A stretch of DNA of 64,000 nt from Salinisphaera sp. T31B1. GTDB lineage: Bacteria; Pseudomonadota; Gammaproteobacteria; Nevskiales; Salinisphaeraceae. The stretch covers positions 434,001 to 498,000 of the forward strand of contig NZ_APNH01000003.1 in NCBI RefSeq assembly GCF_040361275.1, in the 5' to 3' direction. Below are positions 27,311 to 41,457 of this stretch, piece by piece (the stretch's first letter is position 1; each line of letters opens with the position of its first letter). The position numbers and the translations under genes were made by a program. The notes under the pieces are model-generated. The model was not told where the DNA came from, ran no database searches, and was given only the letters and a program-made list of their open reading frames with translations.

Positions 27311-28546
27311 ATGTATTCGATCTATCACGCAACCAAGCAGCAGGGTGTGCCGCAGACTTGGCGCGAGCGCCAGGTCGTCAAGCGTCTGGACCGGGTTCAT
27401 ACGGGCCGGCTGGAGGTGGTCTTGCCCAACGGTTCGCTGGCGATCTTCCAAGGGCATCGGCCCGGCCCGTCGGCGTCGTTGACGATCCGCTCGCCGGCCA
27501 TGGTCACGCGTTTGTTCAAGGCGGGCTCGGTCGGGTTTGCCGAAGGCTACATGAACGGCGAATGGGACTGCCCGGACCTGGCGGGACTGATCTATCTGCT
27601 GCACCTCAACGAAGATTCGCTCGAACCCGATTTTTCCCGGCTGCAACACGTATACACGGTACTCAGCGCGATTCGCCACCGGCTGCGACGCAATTCGCGG
27701 CGTGGCTCTCGTCGCAACATCGCCTATCACTACGATCTCGGCAACGATTTCTATGCCGACTGGCTCGACGAGACCTGGACCTACTCGGCCGCCCTGTTCG
27801 ATCACCCTGATGAGGATCTGGCGGCCGCCCAGCGGCGCAAATATCAACGATTGCTGGAACGGCTCGATACACGGCCGGGCCAGCACGTACTCGAGATCGG
27901 CTGCGGCTGGGGGGGCTTTGCACGCTACGCGGCGCGTCATGCCGGTGTGTCGGTCACCGGGCTGACGCTGTCCACCGAGCAGCTGGACTATGCGCGGCGT
28001 CGAACACGCGACGAAGGTCTAGCGGATGCCGTGGACTTCGAGCTGCGCGACTATCGCGATGTACACAGGCAATACGACCATGTCGTGTCGATCGAGATGT
28101 ACGAAGCGGTAGGCGAGGCCTACTGGCCGGCGTATTTCCGTGCCATTCATGATGCCCTGCGGCCCGGCGGACGGGCGGCGATCCAGGCGATCACGATCGA
28201 ACACGCACGGTTTGCCTACTACCGTGCCAACGTGGACTTCATCCAGGAATACATCTTTCCGGGGGGCATGCTGGCCTCGCCGGAGATCTTCGCCGATCAG
28301 GCGCGTAGGCAGGGGCTGACCACCCGCGAGAGCGATTTCTACCGGCGTGACTATGCCCGTACGCTGATGCGCTGGGACAAAGCGGTCGTCGCCGCGCGCG
28401 ATACGATCGTGGCCACCCGGGGGGCGCCTTTCTATCGCATGTGGCGCTACTACCTGGCTTACTGTGCAGCCGGTTTCACCTCCGGAAACATCGATCTGAT
28501 GCAGACCTGTCTCGAGCGGCCGGCCGATTCGGTGGGCACGCGGTGA
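27311..28546 (+). CDS. CFA-like fatty-acyl phospholipid methyltransferase with altered active site
   Basis: A 411-residue relative of cyclopropane fatty acid synthase: N-terminal lipid-binding region, then 'YHYDLGNDFYADWLDETWTYSA', the SAM loop 'VLEIGCGWGGFARYAA' (residues 194-202), 'VSIEMYEAVG' with the conserved Glu265 and 'EYIFPGGML'. Two residues that hold the bicarbonate base in cyclopropane synthases are replaced: the Cys of the YSC motif is Ala160 and the His of the LHTI motif is Gln292 (IQAI). The protein should still bind SAM and unsaturated lipid, but methylation without ring closure is more likely than classic cyclopropanation. Third gene of the operon; it overlaps the transporter by 4 bp. 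Calling it cfa would probably mislead. Confidence 0.88.
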   Translation: MYSIYHATKQQGVPQTWRERQVVKRLDRVHTGRLEVVLPNGSLAIFQGHRPGPSASLTIRSPAMVTRLFKAGSVGFAEGYMNGEWDCPDLAGLIYLLHLNEDSLEPDFSRLQHVYTVLSAIRHRLRRNSRRGSRRNIAYHYDLGNDFYADWLDETWTYSAALFDHPDEDLAAAQRRKYQRLLERLDTRPGQHVLEIGCGWGGFARYAARHAGVSVTGLTLSTEQLDYARRRTRDEGLADAVDFELRDYRDVHRQYDHVVSIEMYEAVGEAYWPAYFRAIHDALRPGGRAAIQAITIEHARFAYYRANVDFIQEYIFPGGMLASPEIFADQARRQGLTTRESDFYRRDYARTLMRWDKAVVAARDTIVATRGAPFYRMWRYYLAYCAAGFTSGNIDLMQTCLERPADSVGTR

Positions 28547-29871
28547 GCCGGCATCGGTATCCGCTTGGCCAACTGATCCCTTACGGTCTGCTCGGTCTGC
28601 CGCTGGCCGCGCTGGGCCTGCCACTGACCGTGTTTCTGCCGCCGTTCTACTCTCAGATGCCCGGGCTCAACACGGGCATCGTCGGCGTGATGATCTTTGC
28701 GGCCCGACTGTTCGACGTGCTCACCGACCCGGCGATCGGTACGCTGTCGGATCGCACCGGCTTGTCGATCGGGCGGCGCCGGCCGTATATCGCGCTGGGC
28801 ACGCCGATCCTGATGATCGCGGCTTGGTTTCTGTTCGTGCCCGGTGACAGCGCGAGTGCGCTCTATCTGCTGCTGTGGAGCATGCTGGCCTATCTGGGCT
28901 GGACGCTGATTTATCTGCCGTATACGACCATGGGCGCCGAGATGTCGTCGGACTACGACGAACGCACGCGTATCACCGCCTGGCGTGAAGGCTTTTTTGT
29001 TCTTGGCACCATGGTCGCCATCATGCTGCCGGCGGGAATTAGTCGAGTGGCCGGCGGTCAGGCGGCCGGCCTCGAAGCCATCGCATTCTTCCTGCTCGTC
29101 GCACTCCCGGTGACCGCCGGTCTGTTTCTCTGGCGCGTGCCCGAACCCCGCGGCGATCGGTCGCGCGTCAAGTGGGCCGAAAGCGTACGGCTGCTGGCGG
29201 CGAACGCGCCGTTTCGACGGCTTCTGATCGCCTATTTGCTCAACGGCGCGGCCAACGGGCTGCCGGCCGCCCTGTTCCTGTTTTTCGTGACCGGCATACT
29301 TGGGGCCAGTCAGGCCACGGCCGGTATCTTCCTGGCGATCTATTTTCTGTCGGCCGTGCTCGGCCTGCCGGTGTGGTTTCGGATCGGCCGGCACTGGAGC
29401 AAGCATCGGCTGTGGTGTGCGTCGATGCTCTGGGTCGCTTTCGTCTTCGTGTTCACGGTGACGCTTTCCAGCAATACCTACAGTCTCGTGGCCTACACGC
29501 TGATCTGCATTCTGGGCGGGTCTTGTCTGGGTGTGGACCAGGCAACAGCCGCCTCCATTCAGGCCGATGTGATCGACGAGGATACGGCCGCCGGCGGCGA
29601 TGGGCGGGCCGGCTTGTATTTCGGCCTGTGGGGCATGGCCACCAAGCTGGCCTTCGCGGTGGCGCTGGGGATCGCCTATCCGCTGCTTTGGCTGGCCGGC
29701 TTCGACGCCGGGGCAGACAACGACCCGGGTGCGCTGTGGACGCTGGCTGCGCTCTACGGCCTGCTGCCGGTCGCAATCAAGCTGGGGGTGGTCGCTTTCA
29801 TGTGGAACTTCCCGCTGGATCGCCAGCGCCACGCGGCACTGCGCCAGACCATCGAGCGCGGACAGGGTTGA
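28543..29871 (+). CDS. MFS transporter, GPH (glycoside-pentoside-hexuronide:cation symporter)-like
   Basis: The 442-residue product has about 12 hydrophobic segments and GPH-type motifs: 'FAARLFDVLTDPAIGTLSDRT' in the first half and 'YLPYTTMGAEMSSDYDERTRIT' with the following 'WREGFFVLG'. It begins with GTG in a GTGA overlap with the CFA-like gene, so translation is coupled. Despite the sugar-symporter family name, a transporter of this type recurs with FAD/DUF1365/CFA-like genes, and its substrate may be a lipid precursor or flipped lipid; that is inference. Confidence 0.88.
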   Translation: MSRHRYPLGQLIPYGLLGLPLAALGLPLTVFLPPFYSQMPGLNTGIVGVMIFAARLFDVLTDPAIGTLSDRTGLSIGRRRPYIALGTPILMIAAWFLFVPGDSASALYLLLWSMLAYLGWTLIYLPYTTMGAEMSSDYDERTRITAWREGFFVLGTMVAIMLPAGISRVAGGQAAGLEAIAFFLLVALPVTAGLFLWRVPEPRGDRSRVKWAESVRLLAANAPFRRLLIAYLLNGAANGLPAALFLFFVTGILGASQATAGIFLAIYFLSAVLGLPVWFRIGRHWSKHRLWCASMLWVAFVFVFTVTLSSNTYSLVAYTLICILGGSCLGVDQATAASIQADVIDEDTAAGGDGRAGLYFGLWGMATKLAFAVALGIAYPLLWLAGFDAGADNDPGALWTLAALYGLLPVAIKLGVVAFMWNFPLDRQRHAALRQTIERGQG

Positions 29872-29912
29872 GTTTCAACGCCTACACGCCCACGCGCAGC
29901 CCCCGGCCAAGA

Positions 29913-30548
29913 TCAGCCGTTGGCTTTGGGTGGGGCGTCGTCGAGATGATCCATGAGCGTATTCAGGTCTTTGGTCAGCGCGTCCACGCTTTCGTTCTGA
30001 TTGACCAGCAGTCGTGCCCGGCCCTGGGGGTCGAACACAAAGATCGCGCTGCTGTGCGAGACCAGATAGAAGCCGTTGTCGTTTGGCTCGCCGTAGCCGT
30101 AGGTGACCCGATAACGCTTGGCCAGTTGCTTGAGTTGATCCTGGCTGCCGGTGGCGCCGGTGAAGTCCGGGCCGAAGCTTGATGTGAAACGCTGGATACG
30201 TTCGGGTGTGTCCCGCTCCGGGTCAACGCTGACGAACAGTACCTTGATACGCTTGCGCGCGGCGTCGTCCAGCCCGCCCAGCGCGGCACGAATACGCGCC
30301 ATTGTGGCGGGGCAGATATCCGGGCAGTTGGTATAGCCGAAAAACAGCAGGGTAGTGTCGCCCTGAAAATCCTCGGCATCGATCGGTGCACCGGATTCGC
30401 TGACCAGGTCCAGCGCCAGATCGGGCATCACCCCCTGAATATCGTGCGCATTGTAATCGGGGGCATCGCTGCCGCAGCCGGCAGTCAACAATGTCAGAAC
30501 CAGCGCCAGCCAGGCCAGCGAGCAACGGATTGAAGGCTTTCGGGTCAT
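29913..30548 (-). CDS. SCO1/SenC-type copper chaperone lipoprotein
   Basis: The 211-residue protein has a lipoprotein signal ending in 'LLTAGC', so it is anchored to a membrane facing the periplasm. The thioredoxin-like domain carries the copper motif 'TNCPDICP' (CxxxC) near residue 75 and the distal copper His in 'YLVSHSSAIFV'. SCO proteins deliver Cu to the CuA centre of cytochrome oxidase or reduce its thiols. It is translationally coupled to ctaG (4 bp overlap). Structural oxidase genes are not in the window. Confidence 0.94.
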   Translation of the reverse strand: MTRKPSIRCSLAWLALVLTLLTAGCGSDAPDYNAHDIQGVMPDLALDLVSESGAPIDAEDFQGDTTLLFFGYTNCPDICPATMARIRAALGGLDDAARKRIKVLFVSVDPERDTPERIQRFTSSFGPDFTGATGSQDQLKQLAKRYRVTYGYGEPNDNGFYLVSHSSAIFVFDPQGRARLLVNQNESVDALTKDLNTLMDHLDDAPPKANG

Positions 30549-31429
30549 ATGGACAGGCTCTCGGAGGCAACCACCGCGGGTTTACGTCGATCCGGGCCGG
30601 CCCGATGCTCGGGTTCGCGCTCGTGGCGAAAGCCGAAGCGCAACAGGACCAGGGTGGCAACGACGCTCATCATCGCCGCGGGAATCCAGGTGATCAAACC
30701 GCCGAGCTGCTGATCGACGATCGGAGAGATCGGAAAGGCCCGTCCACAGACCGCGTAGACGTCGTAGACCGTGTGGTCGGCGAGCGCAATATAAGCGCCA
30801 AGTGCGATCTGAGGGGGCATCACCGCCCAGAGCACGATGATACGCAGGCCGACCGAATAGGTGGTGGCAGTGGTGCCGGGCCGGCGCGGGTCGAGCATGA
30901 ACCACCAGAAAAGCAGGCCGTCGACTGCCATGGACAGGTTCATCACCCAGTAGTCGCGCGCCGAGAGCATCGCGGTGAAATGTACCGCCGGCCATAGCCA
31001 GAAATAGATCAGGCCCACGAACAACACGGCACTGATCACCGGATGCTGGACGATACGGTAGGCCAGAGCGATCGGCGGCAGTTCAGCGACCCAGCGCAGG
31101 CCGCCGGCCAGCCACCGCGGGGCGCCCGCGGCCAGCACGGCCGTCGGCATCGACAGAGCGATCAGGAACGGGCCGAGATGGTGCAGGATCAGATGCTGCC
31201 CGCGGTGTATGAAGAACATGTACTGGGCGTAGTAGTCGACATACGTCTGCATGACGATATACATGGATGCCAGCCCAACGAAGAACGCGATCGCCGGCAG
31301 GATATCGCGTGCCCGCCGCCGACGGGCCAGCCCGCGCCCGTAGCAGGCAGCGGTCAGCGCGAATACGCCGATCAGCCAGGGTAGTGGCTCCCAGGGCGTG
31401 ATCCAGAGCAGGATTTCGGAAAGCGACAT
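30545..31429 (-). CDS. ctaG: Cytochrome c oxidase assembly protein, CtaG (caa3 type)
   Basis: A 294-residue membrane protein with about seven hydrophobic segments. It shows the caa3_CtaG pattern: 'FFIHRGQHLILHHLGPFLIALSMP' with clustered His, 'YWVMNLSMAVDGLLFWWFMLDPRP' -like segment with 'LDPRRPG', and 'PQIALGAYIALADH'. The His and Met residues are candidate copper ligands. In Bacillus CtaG is needed for caa3 oxidase, and in proteobacteria it often accompanies SCO. The symbol here denotes the caa3_CtaG family, not the unrelated Cox11-type CtaG. Confidence 0.88.
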   Translation of the reverse strand: MSLSEILLWITPWEPLPWLIGVFALTAACYGRGLARRRRARDILPAIAFFVGLASMYIVMQTYVDYYAQYMFFIHRGQHLILHHLGPFLIALSMPTAVLAAGAPRWLAGGLRWVAELPPIALAYRIVQHPVISAVLFVGLIYFWLWPAVHFTAMLSARDYWVMNLSMAVDGLLFWWFMLDPRRPGTTATTYSVGLRIIVLWAVMPPQIALGAYIALADHTVYDVYAVCGRAFPISPIVDQQLGGLITWIPAAMMSVVATLVLLRFGFRHEREPEHRAGPDRRKPAVVASESLSI

Positions 31430-31464
31430 GAGCCGGGCGAGGCGGACGACGGGATGACAGCTAT

Positions 31465-31492
31465 TGTCGCCGGTGTCGGGGCTGGCGACAAA
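31465..31492. repeat. Inverted repeat TTGTCGCC...GGCGACAA
   Basis: Perfect 8-base arms separated by 12 bases, in the 94 bp gap between the small membrane protein gene and ctaG on the minus strand. No T tract follows on either strand, so a terminator is unlikely; an operator or leader hairpin for the ctaG-sco unit is possible. Confidence 0.4.
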
Positions 31493-31523
31493 AGCGTCTG
31501 TGTTCGACAGGCATCGGCGCTAT

Positions 31524-31718
31524 CTATTTCTTGCCCCAGTCGTCCTTTTCGCGCTCTTCCTCGGCCCAGGCGTCGTGATCCATGTCCTTGAGCTTGCTGC
31601 GATCGACGTGCTTGAGATCCTCGCGGCTGGCCGCGATCTGGCGGCGGGCCCATTGCAGCAGGCCGAACGCGGCGACGACGACCACGATGGCGACGATGAT
31701 CCAGATGACACTGTTCAT
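31524..31718 (-). CDS. Small single-pass membrane protein, function unknown
   Basis: A 64-residue protein with one N-terminal membrane helix (SVIWIIVAIVVVVAAFGLL) and a highly charged, helical C-terminal tail (Lys/Asp/Glu rich, ending DDWGKK). It has no recognisable family motif. Its ATG overlaps the stop of the SDR gene (ATGA), which supports that it is a real, coupled gene rather than a chance frame. It could act as a membrane-attached accessory to the SDR and acyltransferase. Confidence 0.75.
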   Translation of the reverse strand: MNSVIWIIVAIVVVVAAFGLLQWARRQIAASREDLKHVDRSKLKDMDHDAWAEEEREKDDWGKK

Positions 31719-32473
31719 GAATTGCGACCTGCGATGCGCTGGATGAGCGGGAAATAGGCGGCATAGGGCAGCCGCTGCAACACCTTGAGCATATACGACA
31801 GGCGCCGCGGAAACGTGATTTCGAACCGGCGCGCGGCAAGGCCGCGCCGTATGCGGCGCGCCGCTTCGTCCGGCTCGATGATAAACGGCATGGGGAAGCG
31901 ATTCTTGGCGGTCAGCGGTGTGGCCACGAATCCGGGTGTGATGACGCTGATATCGATCCCGCGCGCGGCCAGGTCGGGCCTGAGGCTTTCGGCGAGGGCG
32001 ATCATCGCCGCTTTGGACGCACAGTAGGGGGCGGCACCCGGCATGCCACGAAATCCCGCCACGCTCGCCGTCAGCGCGATATGGCCCGCGCGACGCGAGC
32101 GCATGCTCGCCAGTACCGCATCGATGCCGTTGACCGCGCCCCCGTAGTTGATCTGCATGCGCGAGAAGACATCCTCGGCGTCGAACCGATCGACAGAAAA
32201 AGCGCTGCCGACGCCGGCGTTGAATACCGCGAGATCGATCGGCCCGAGTCGTGACTCGATCGCGGCAACCACGGACCGGTTGGCGGCGCGGTCCGTGACG
32301 TCCAGCGGAAAGGCGTGGATCGCTGCGGGAAGGTGCTCACAAACGCTTGCCAGACGCGCCCGATCGCGGCCGGAAGCTGCGACCTGCCAGCCATGGTCGG
32401 CCATCTCGCGGGCCAGTGCGGCGCCGATGCCGGAGCTGGCACCGGTAATCCAGACCACGCGATGAGTGCTCAT
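31715..32473 (-). CDS. Short-chain dehydrogenase/reductase
   Basis: The 252-residue classical SDR has the cofactor motif 'VVWITGASSGIGAALA' with 'AASGRDRARL' (Arg suggests NADP preference), 'AVFNAGVGSAF' (NAG motif) and the catalytic 'APYCASKAAM' (YxxxK) preceded by 'ALTASVAG' (Ser). The ATG at 32473 sits in an ATGA overlap with the acyltransferase stop, which fixes the start. Substrate unknown; SDRs in this company often act on lipids. Also overlaps the next small gene. Confidence 0.92.
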   Translation of the reverse strand: MSTHRVVWITGASSGIGAALAREMADHGWQVAASGRDRARLASVCEHLPAAIHAFPLDVTDRAANRSVVAAIESRLGPIDLAVFNAGVGSAFSVDRFDAEDVFSRMQINYGGAVNGIDAVLASMRSRRAGHIALTASVAGFRGMPGAAPYCASKAAMIALAESLRPDLAARGIDISVITPGFVATPLTAKNRFPMPFIIEPDEAARRIRRGLAARRFEITFPRRLSYMLKVLQRLPYAAYFPLIQRIAGRNS

Positions 32474-33405
32474 CCGGACGACTCGATCTGCGAAAACCGG
32501 GTGGCGGATTGTGACGGATCCTGAAGTGCGGCGACTTCGATATCCTTTTCGGCCCACACGTCTTCCAGCCAGCGCTTGAAACGAGCGCGGTATTCGGGAT
32601 CGCCCATGTAGTCGCCCTCGAGCAGATCGCCGGGAATATCCAGCCGGCGTACCCGGATCATCACCCGTTCGATGCGTCCGCACAGCAGGTCCCAGAACGT
32701 CGGTTCCGGCGTGTTCACATAGGCCACGGTCATGTCGAGTACGCCATCGAGCACATCGTGCATGGCATTGATCGTGAATGCGGTGCCGCCGGCCTTGGGC
32801 GGCAGGAGTGCACGATAGGGCGAATTCGCCGCGGCACGCTTGGCCGCCGTCGACCGGGTGCCTTCGGCGTAGTTGACGATCGATACGGGCCAGTCGCGAA
32901 AGACCTCGCAGGAGCGGCGTACGGTATCCATGTCGCGGGTACGCAGCGACGGATCCTTCTCGATTTCCGCCCGACTATGTCGTTTCATGAACGGAAAATC
33001 CAACGCCCAGCAGGCCAGGCCCACCACCGGTAGCCAGCGCAGCGGCTCCTTGATGAAATACCGGGGAAAGGGTAGCTGCGGCTCGACCACATGGCAGAGC
33101 AGCATGACGTCGGCCCAGCACTGATGATTGGAAATCAGTACATAGCGCCCGTCGGGATTGTCCGGCACCTGTTGGTCGTAGATCACGTGCGTTTGGCTGG
33201 CCGCCAGTATCACGCCGTTGACGCCGCGGGCCCACCAGCGCGCCACCCAGAGTACGACCCGGGTCGCCGGGTCGCGAAGCCAGGGCCACGGCGCCGCCAG
33301 CTTGACCAGGCTGGCCGGCAGCAGCGGAATGAACCCGATCAGCGTCACGGCGATCATGCCAATTACGGCAAAACCGCCGCGCAGGTTGGCCAGCAGAGTC
33401 TTCAT
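32470..33405 (-). CDS. 1-acyl-glycerol-3-phosphate acyltransferase-like protein (PlsC superfamily, YihG-like)
   Basis: The 311-residue protein has an N-terminal membrane anchor (residues about 10-35), the acyltransferase box 'VLISNHQCWADVMLL' (HxxxxD), 'PFPRYFIKEPLRWLP', 'NYAEGTRSTAAKR' (EGTR phosphate-binding box) and 'PKAGGTAF'. This layout and length match the longer YihG-type enzymes rather than PlsC. They acylate lysophospholipids or related lipids at the inner membrane. The ATG at 33405 is favoured because it begins just before the anchor helix. First gene of a three-gene coupled set. Confidence 0.9.
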   Translation of the reverse strand: MKTLLANLRGGFAVIGMIAVTLIGFIPLLPASLVKLAAPWPWLRDPATRVVLWVARWWARGVNGVILAASQTHVIYDQQVPDNPDGRYVLISNHQCWADVMLLCHVVEPQLPFPRYFIKEPLRWLPVVGLACWALDFPFMKRHSRAEIEKDPSLRTRDMDTVRRSCEVFRDWPVSIVNYAEGTRSTAAKRAAANSPYRALLPPKAGGTAFTINAMHDVLDGVLDMTVAYVNTPEPTFWDLLCGRIERVMIRVRRLDIPGDLLEGDYMGDPEYRARFKRWLEDVWAEKDIEVAALQDPSQSATRFSQIESSG

Positions 33406-33495
33406 TAAGCAAGTCGCAAGTCGTGTACGGGGCGAAAAGACGATGGACGCAATGTAGCGTGTGCCTTGAGCCACGCCAACCTTCGTCGATCGAAC

Positions 33496-34542
33496 TCAGC
33501 GCGCCGACAGGCTATGCACGGCTTCAACCAGCGCGGCGACGTGTTCGGGATCGACCTGAGGCGTGACCCCATGGCCGAGGTTGAATACGTGACCGGGATG
33601 ATCGCCGAATCGTCTGAGTACATCGGCCACGTGTTCGCGGATCACTTCGGGCCGGGCGTAGAGCATGGCCGGGTCCAGATTGCCTTGGAGGGCAACGCGG
33701 TCGCCGACGCGTTGTCGAGCCTCGTCGATTTCGATCGTCCAGTCCAGACCCAGTGCATGACAGCCGGTATCGGCCATCGCTTCCAGCCAGGGGCCGCCGC
33801 CCTTGGTGAACAGAATCGTCGGCACATCGCTGCCGTCCGGCGCGGCATCGAGCTGATCGACGATGCGTTGCATGTAGGCCAGCGAGAATTCGCGATACGC
33901 ACCGGGCGTCAGCACGCCGCCCCAGGTGTCGAAAATCTGAACGGCCTGGGCGCCGGCGGCGATCTGGGCGTTGAGATAGGCGGCCACCGAGCGGGCAAGC
34001 ACGTCGAGCAGGCGGTGCAGAGCTGCTGGCTCGTTGTACATGAGCGCCTTGACGTGCTGATAGGTCTTGGACGGCCCCCCCTCGACCATATAGGTCGCCA
34101 GCGTCCACGGACTGCCGGCGAAGCCGATCAGCGGCGTTTTGCCGTCGAGTTCACGGCGGATCAGCTTGACCGCCGCCGGCACATAGCCCAGGTCGTCGGC
34201 CATGTCGGGAACGCCGAGCCGGTCGATCGCCTCCGGTGTGCGTACCGGGTGCTCGAAATGCGGGCCTTCACCGGCCTTGAAGTACAGCCCCAATCCCATG
34301 GCCTCGGGAATGGTGAGGATATCGGAAAACAGAATCGCCCCGTCCAGGGGAAACCGCCGCAACGGCTGGAGGGTGACCTCGCAGGCAAGCTCCGGGTTCT
34401 GACACAGATCGAGAAAGCTTCCTGCCTTTTCACGCAGGGCGCGGTACTCGGGCAGGTAGCGTCCGGCCTGGCGCATCAGCCAGACGGGCGTGGCATCGAC
34501 AGGCTGACGACGAAGCGCGCGCAGAAGACGGTCGTGAGACAT
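33496..34542 (-). CDS. hemE: Uroporphyrinogen decarboxylase
   Basis: Removes the four acetate carboxyls of uroporphyrinogen III to give coproporphyrinogen III. The 348-residue protein begins with the hallmark '[16 protein letters not shown]' (both catalytic Arg residues), then '[14 protein letters not shown]' (catalytic Asp), '[17 protein letters not shown]' and '[17 protein letters not shown]'. Full-length by comparison with relatives. It closes the pil-aro-glt-pyrF run on this strand, as hemE often does downstream of gltD in gammaproteobacteria. Confidence 0.97.
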   Translation of the reverse strand: MSHDRLLRALRRQPVDATPVWLMRQAGRYLPEYRALREKAGSFLDLCQNPELACEVTLQPLRRFPLDGAILFSDILTIPEAMGLGLYFKAGEGPHFEHPVRTPEAIDRLGVPDMADDLGYVPAAVKLIRRELDGKTPLIGFAGSPWTLATYMVEGGPSKTYQHVKALMYNEPAALHRLLDVLARSVAAYLNAQIAAGAQAVQIFDTWGGVLTPGAYREFSLAYMQRIVDQLDAAPDGSDVPTILFTKGGGPWLEAMADTGCHALGLDWTIEIDEARQRVGDRVALQGNLDPAMLYARPEVIREHVADVLRRFGDHPGHVFNLGHGVTPQVDPEHVAALVEAVHSLSAR

Positions 34543-34657
34543 GAATCGCTCGAACGGCGGCGGCTGGTATCAGCCCACCGGAAAATGGAATCTGGGCGCA
34601 GTTTACCGGCTCGGGCGCGGCCACGGATACCGCTGGCCAGCGGCGGTGCGGGCGGCG

Positions 34658-35386
34658 CTACGCGGGCTGGTGTGGCGTCAGTGCCTGCGCAATCTCGGCC
34701 TGGATGGCCGCGGCGGCCGCGCCCGGGTCGTCGGCATCGCGTATCGGACGCCCGACCACCAGATAGTCGGCGCCGGCGGTGATCGCCTGGGTCGGCGTCA
34801 TCACGCGTTTCTGATCGTCCGGCGGGCGTTCGTCATTGTGCACCGGCCGGATGCCGGGCGTGACGGTAATCAGCTTGTCGGGCGCATGGGCCCGTAGCCG
34901 GGCGATCTCCATGCCCGACGACACCACGCCGTCGCAGCCGGCGGCCAGCGCGCGGCGGGCGCGCGAGAGCACCAGCGTTTCGATGTCGCAGGCAAAGCCC
35001 ATGTCGTCGAGATCGCCCTGATCCAGACTGGTCAGCGCGGTTACTGCCAGGATACGCGCGCTGCCCGACCGCGCGCCGGCGGCCGCTTCCATGACAGCCT
35101 GATTGCCGTGCACGGTGATGAAATCCACGTCGCGCGCGCTCAACCGCCTGACCGCGGCGGCCACGGTGGCCGGCACGTCGAACAGCTTCACATCCACGAA
35201 AACCTTCTTGCCGCGTGTCTTGAGCCAGTCAACGAGTTCGAAATAGCCCGGGGCCATGGCCAACTCCAGGCCGACCTTGTAGAAGGTCACCGTATCGTCC
35301 AGACGCTCGACCAGCTGGCGAGCCTGTGCGGCGTCTGGCACGTCCAGGGCGAAGATCAGGCGATCCGAGGGGGCGATATCGGCCAT
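34658..35386 (-). CDS. pyrF: Orotidine 5'-phosphate decarboxylase
   Basis: Converts OMP to UMP, the last step of de novo pyrimidine synthesis. The 242-residue TIM-barrel protein has 'LIFALDVPDAAQA', 'FYKVGLELAMAPG', the catalytic D-K-x-x-D array in 'VFVDVKLFDVPATV', 'VHGNQAVMEAA' and the phosphate loop 'TPGIRPV' and 'YLVVGRPIRDA'. The ATG at 35386 (MADIAPSDRLIFALD) matches the family start. Only 22 bp follow the gltD stop, so it is likely co-transcribed with gltBD. Confidence 0.96.
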   Translation of the reverse strand: MADIAPSDRLIFALDVPDAAQARQLVERLDDTVTFYKVGLELAMAPGYFELVDWLKTRGKKVFVDVKLFDVPATVAAAVRRLSARDVDFITVHGNQAVMEAAAGARSGSARILAVTALTSLDQGDLDDMGFACDIETLVLSRARRALAAGCDGVVSSGMEIARLRAHAPDKLITVTPGIRPVHNDERPPDDQKRVMTPTQAITAGADYLVVGRPIRDADDPGAAAAAIQAEIAQALTPHQPA

Positions 35387-35408
35387 GGGACGCTGGCTCC
35401 CGGTGGGT

Positions 35409-36827
<1,419 letters not shown>

Positions 36828-36853
36828 TTAACTTTAGAACGCGGCTCGCGACA

Positions 36854-36882
36854 ACGCCGCGCAGCGATCGCTGGCGCGGCGT
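36854..36882. repeat. Near-perfect 29 bp palindrome between gltB and gltD
   Basis: Arms ACGCCGCGC and GCGCGGCGT enclose the self-complementary core AGCGATCGCT, with one extra G at 36873. Folded as RNA this is about a 13 bp stem with a single bulge. No T tract follows, so it is not a standard terminator. It could be a transcript-stabilising or attenuating hairpin that tunes gltD relative to gltB. Confidence 0.6.
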
Positions 36883-36924
36883 CGCCGTCCCCCTGGTGGC
36901 GGCGTGTGGTCGATCAGAGTTCGA

Positions 36925-41382
<4,458 letters not shown>

Positions 41383-41438
41383 TGTCGTTTTCCTCGCCTC
41401 GGGTCTGATTCGGCCCCACGCGATGGCGATGCCGGGGG

Positions 41439-41457
41439 ACCGAACGCCATGTTCGGT
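41439..41457. promoter_or_regulatory. Inverted repeat in the gltB upstream region
   Basis: ACCGAAC and GTTCGGT flank a 5-base spacer (GCCAT), about 57 bp upstream of the gltB start. The position fits an operator or a leader hairpin. It does not match a site I can name. Confidence 0.4.

Noticed and set aside
26372-27940. 522-codon minus-strand frame opposite the lipid operon
   Set aside because: It runs antisense through three well-supported genes and has shadow-type composition (Arg, Gln, Ala rich) without motifs.
27311-28546. Plain annotation as cyclopropane-fatty-acyl-phospholipid synthase (cfa)
   Set aside because: The Cys and His of the bicarbonate pocket are replaced by Ala and Gln and the operon context differs, so the name would overstate what is known.
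33466-34782. 438-codon plus-strand frame opposite hemE
   Set aside because: hemE is unmistakable on the other strand; the antisense frame has no recognisable features.
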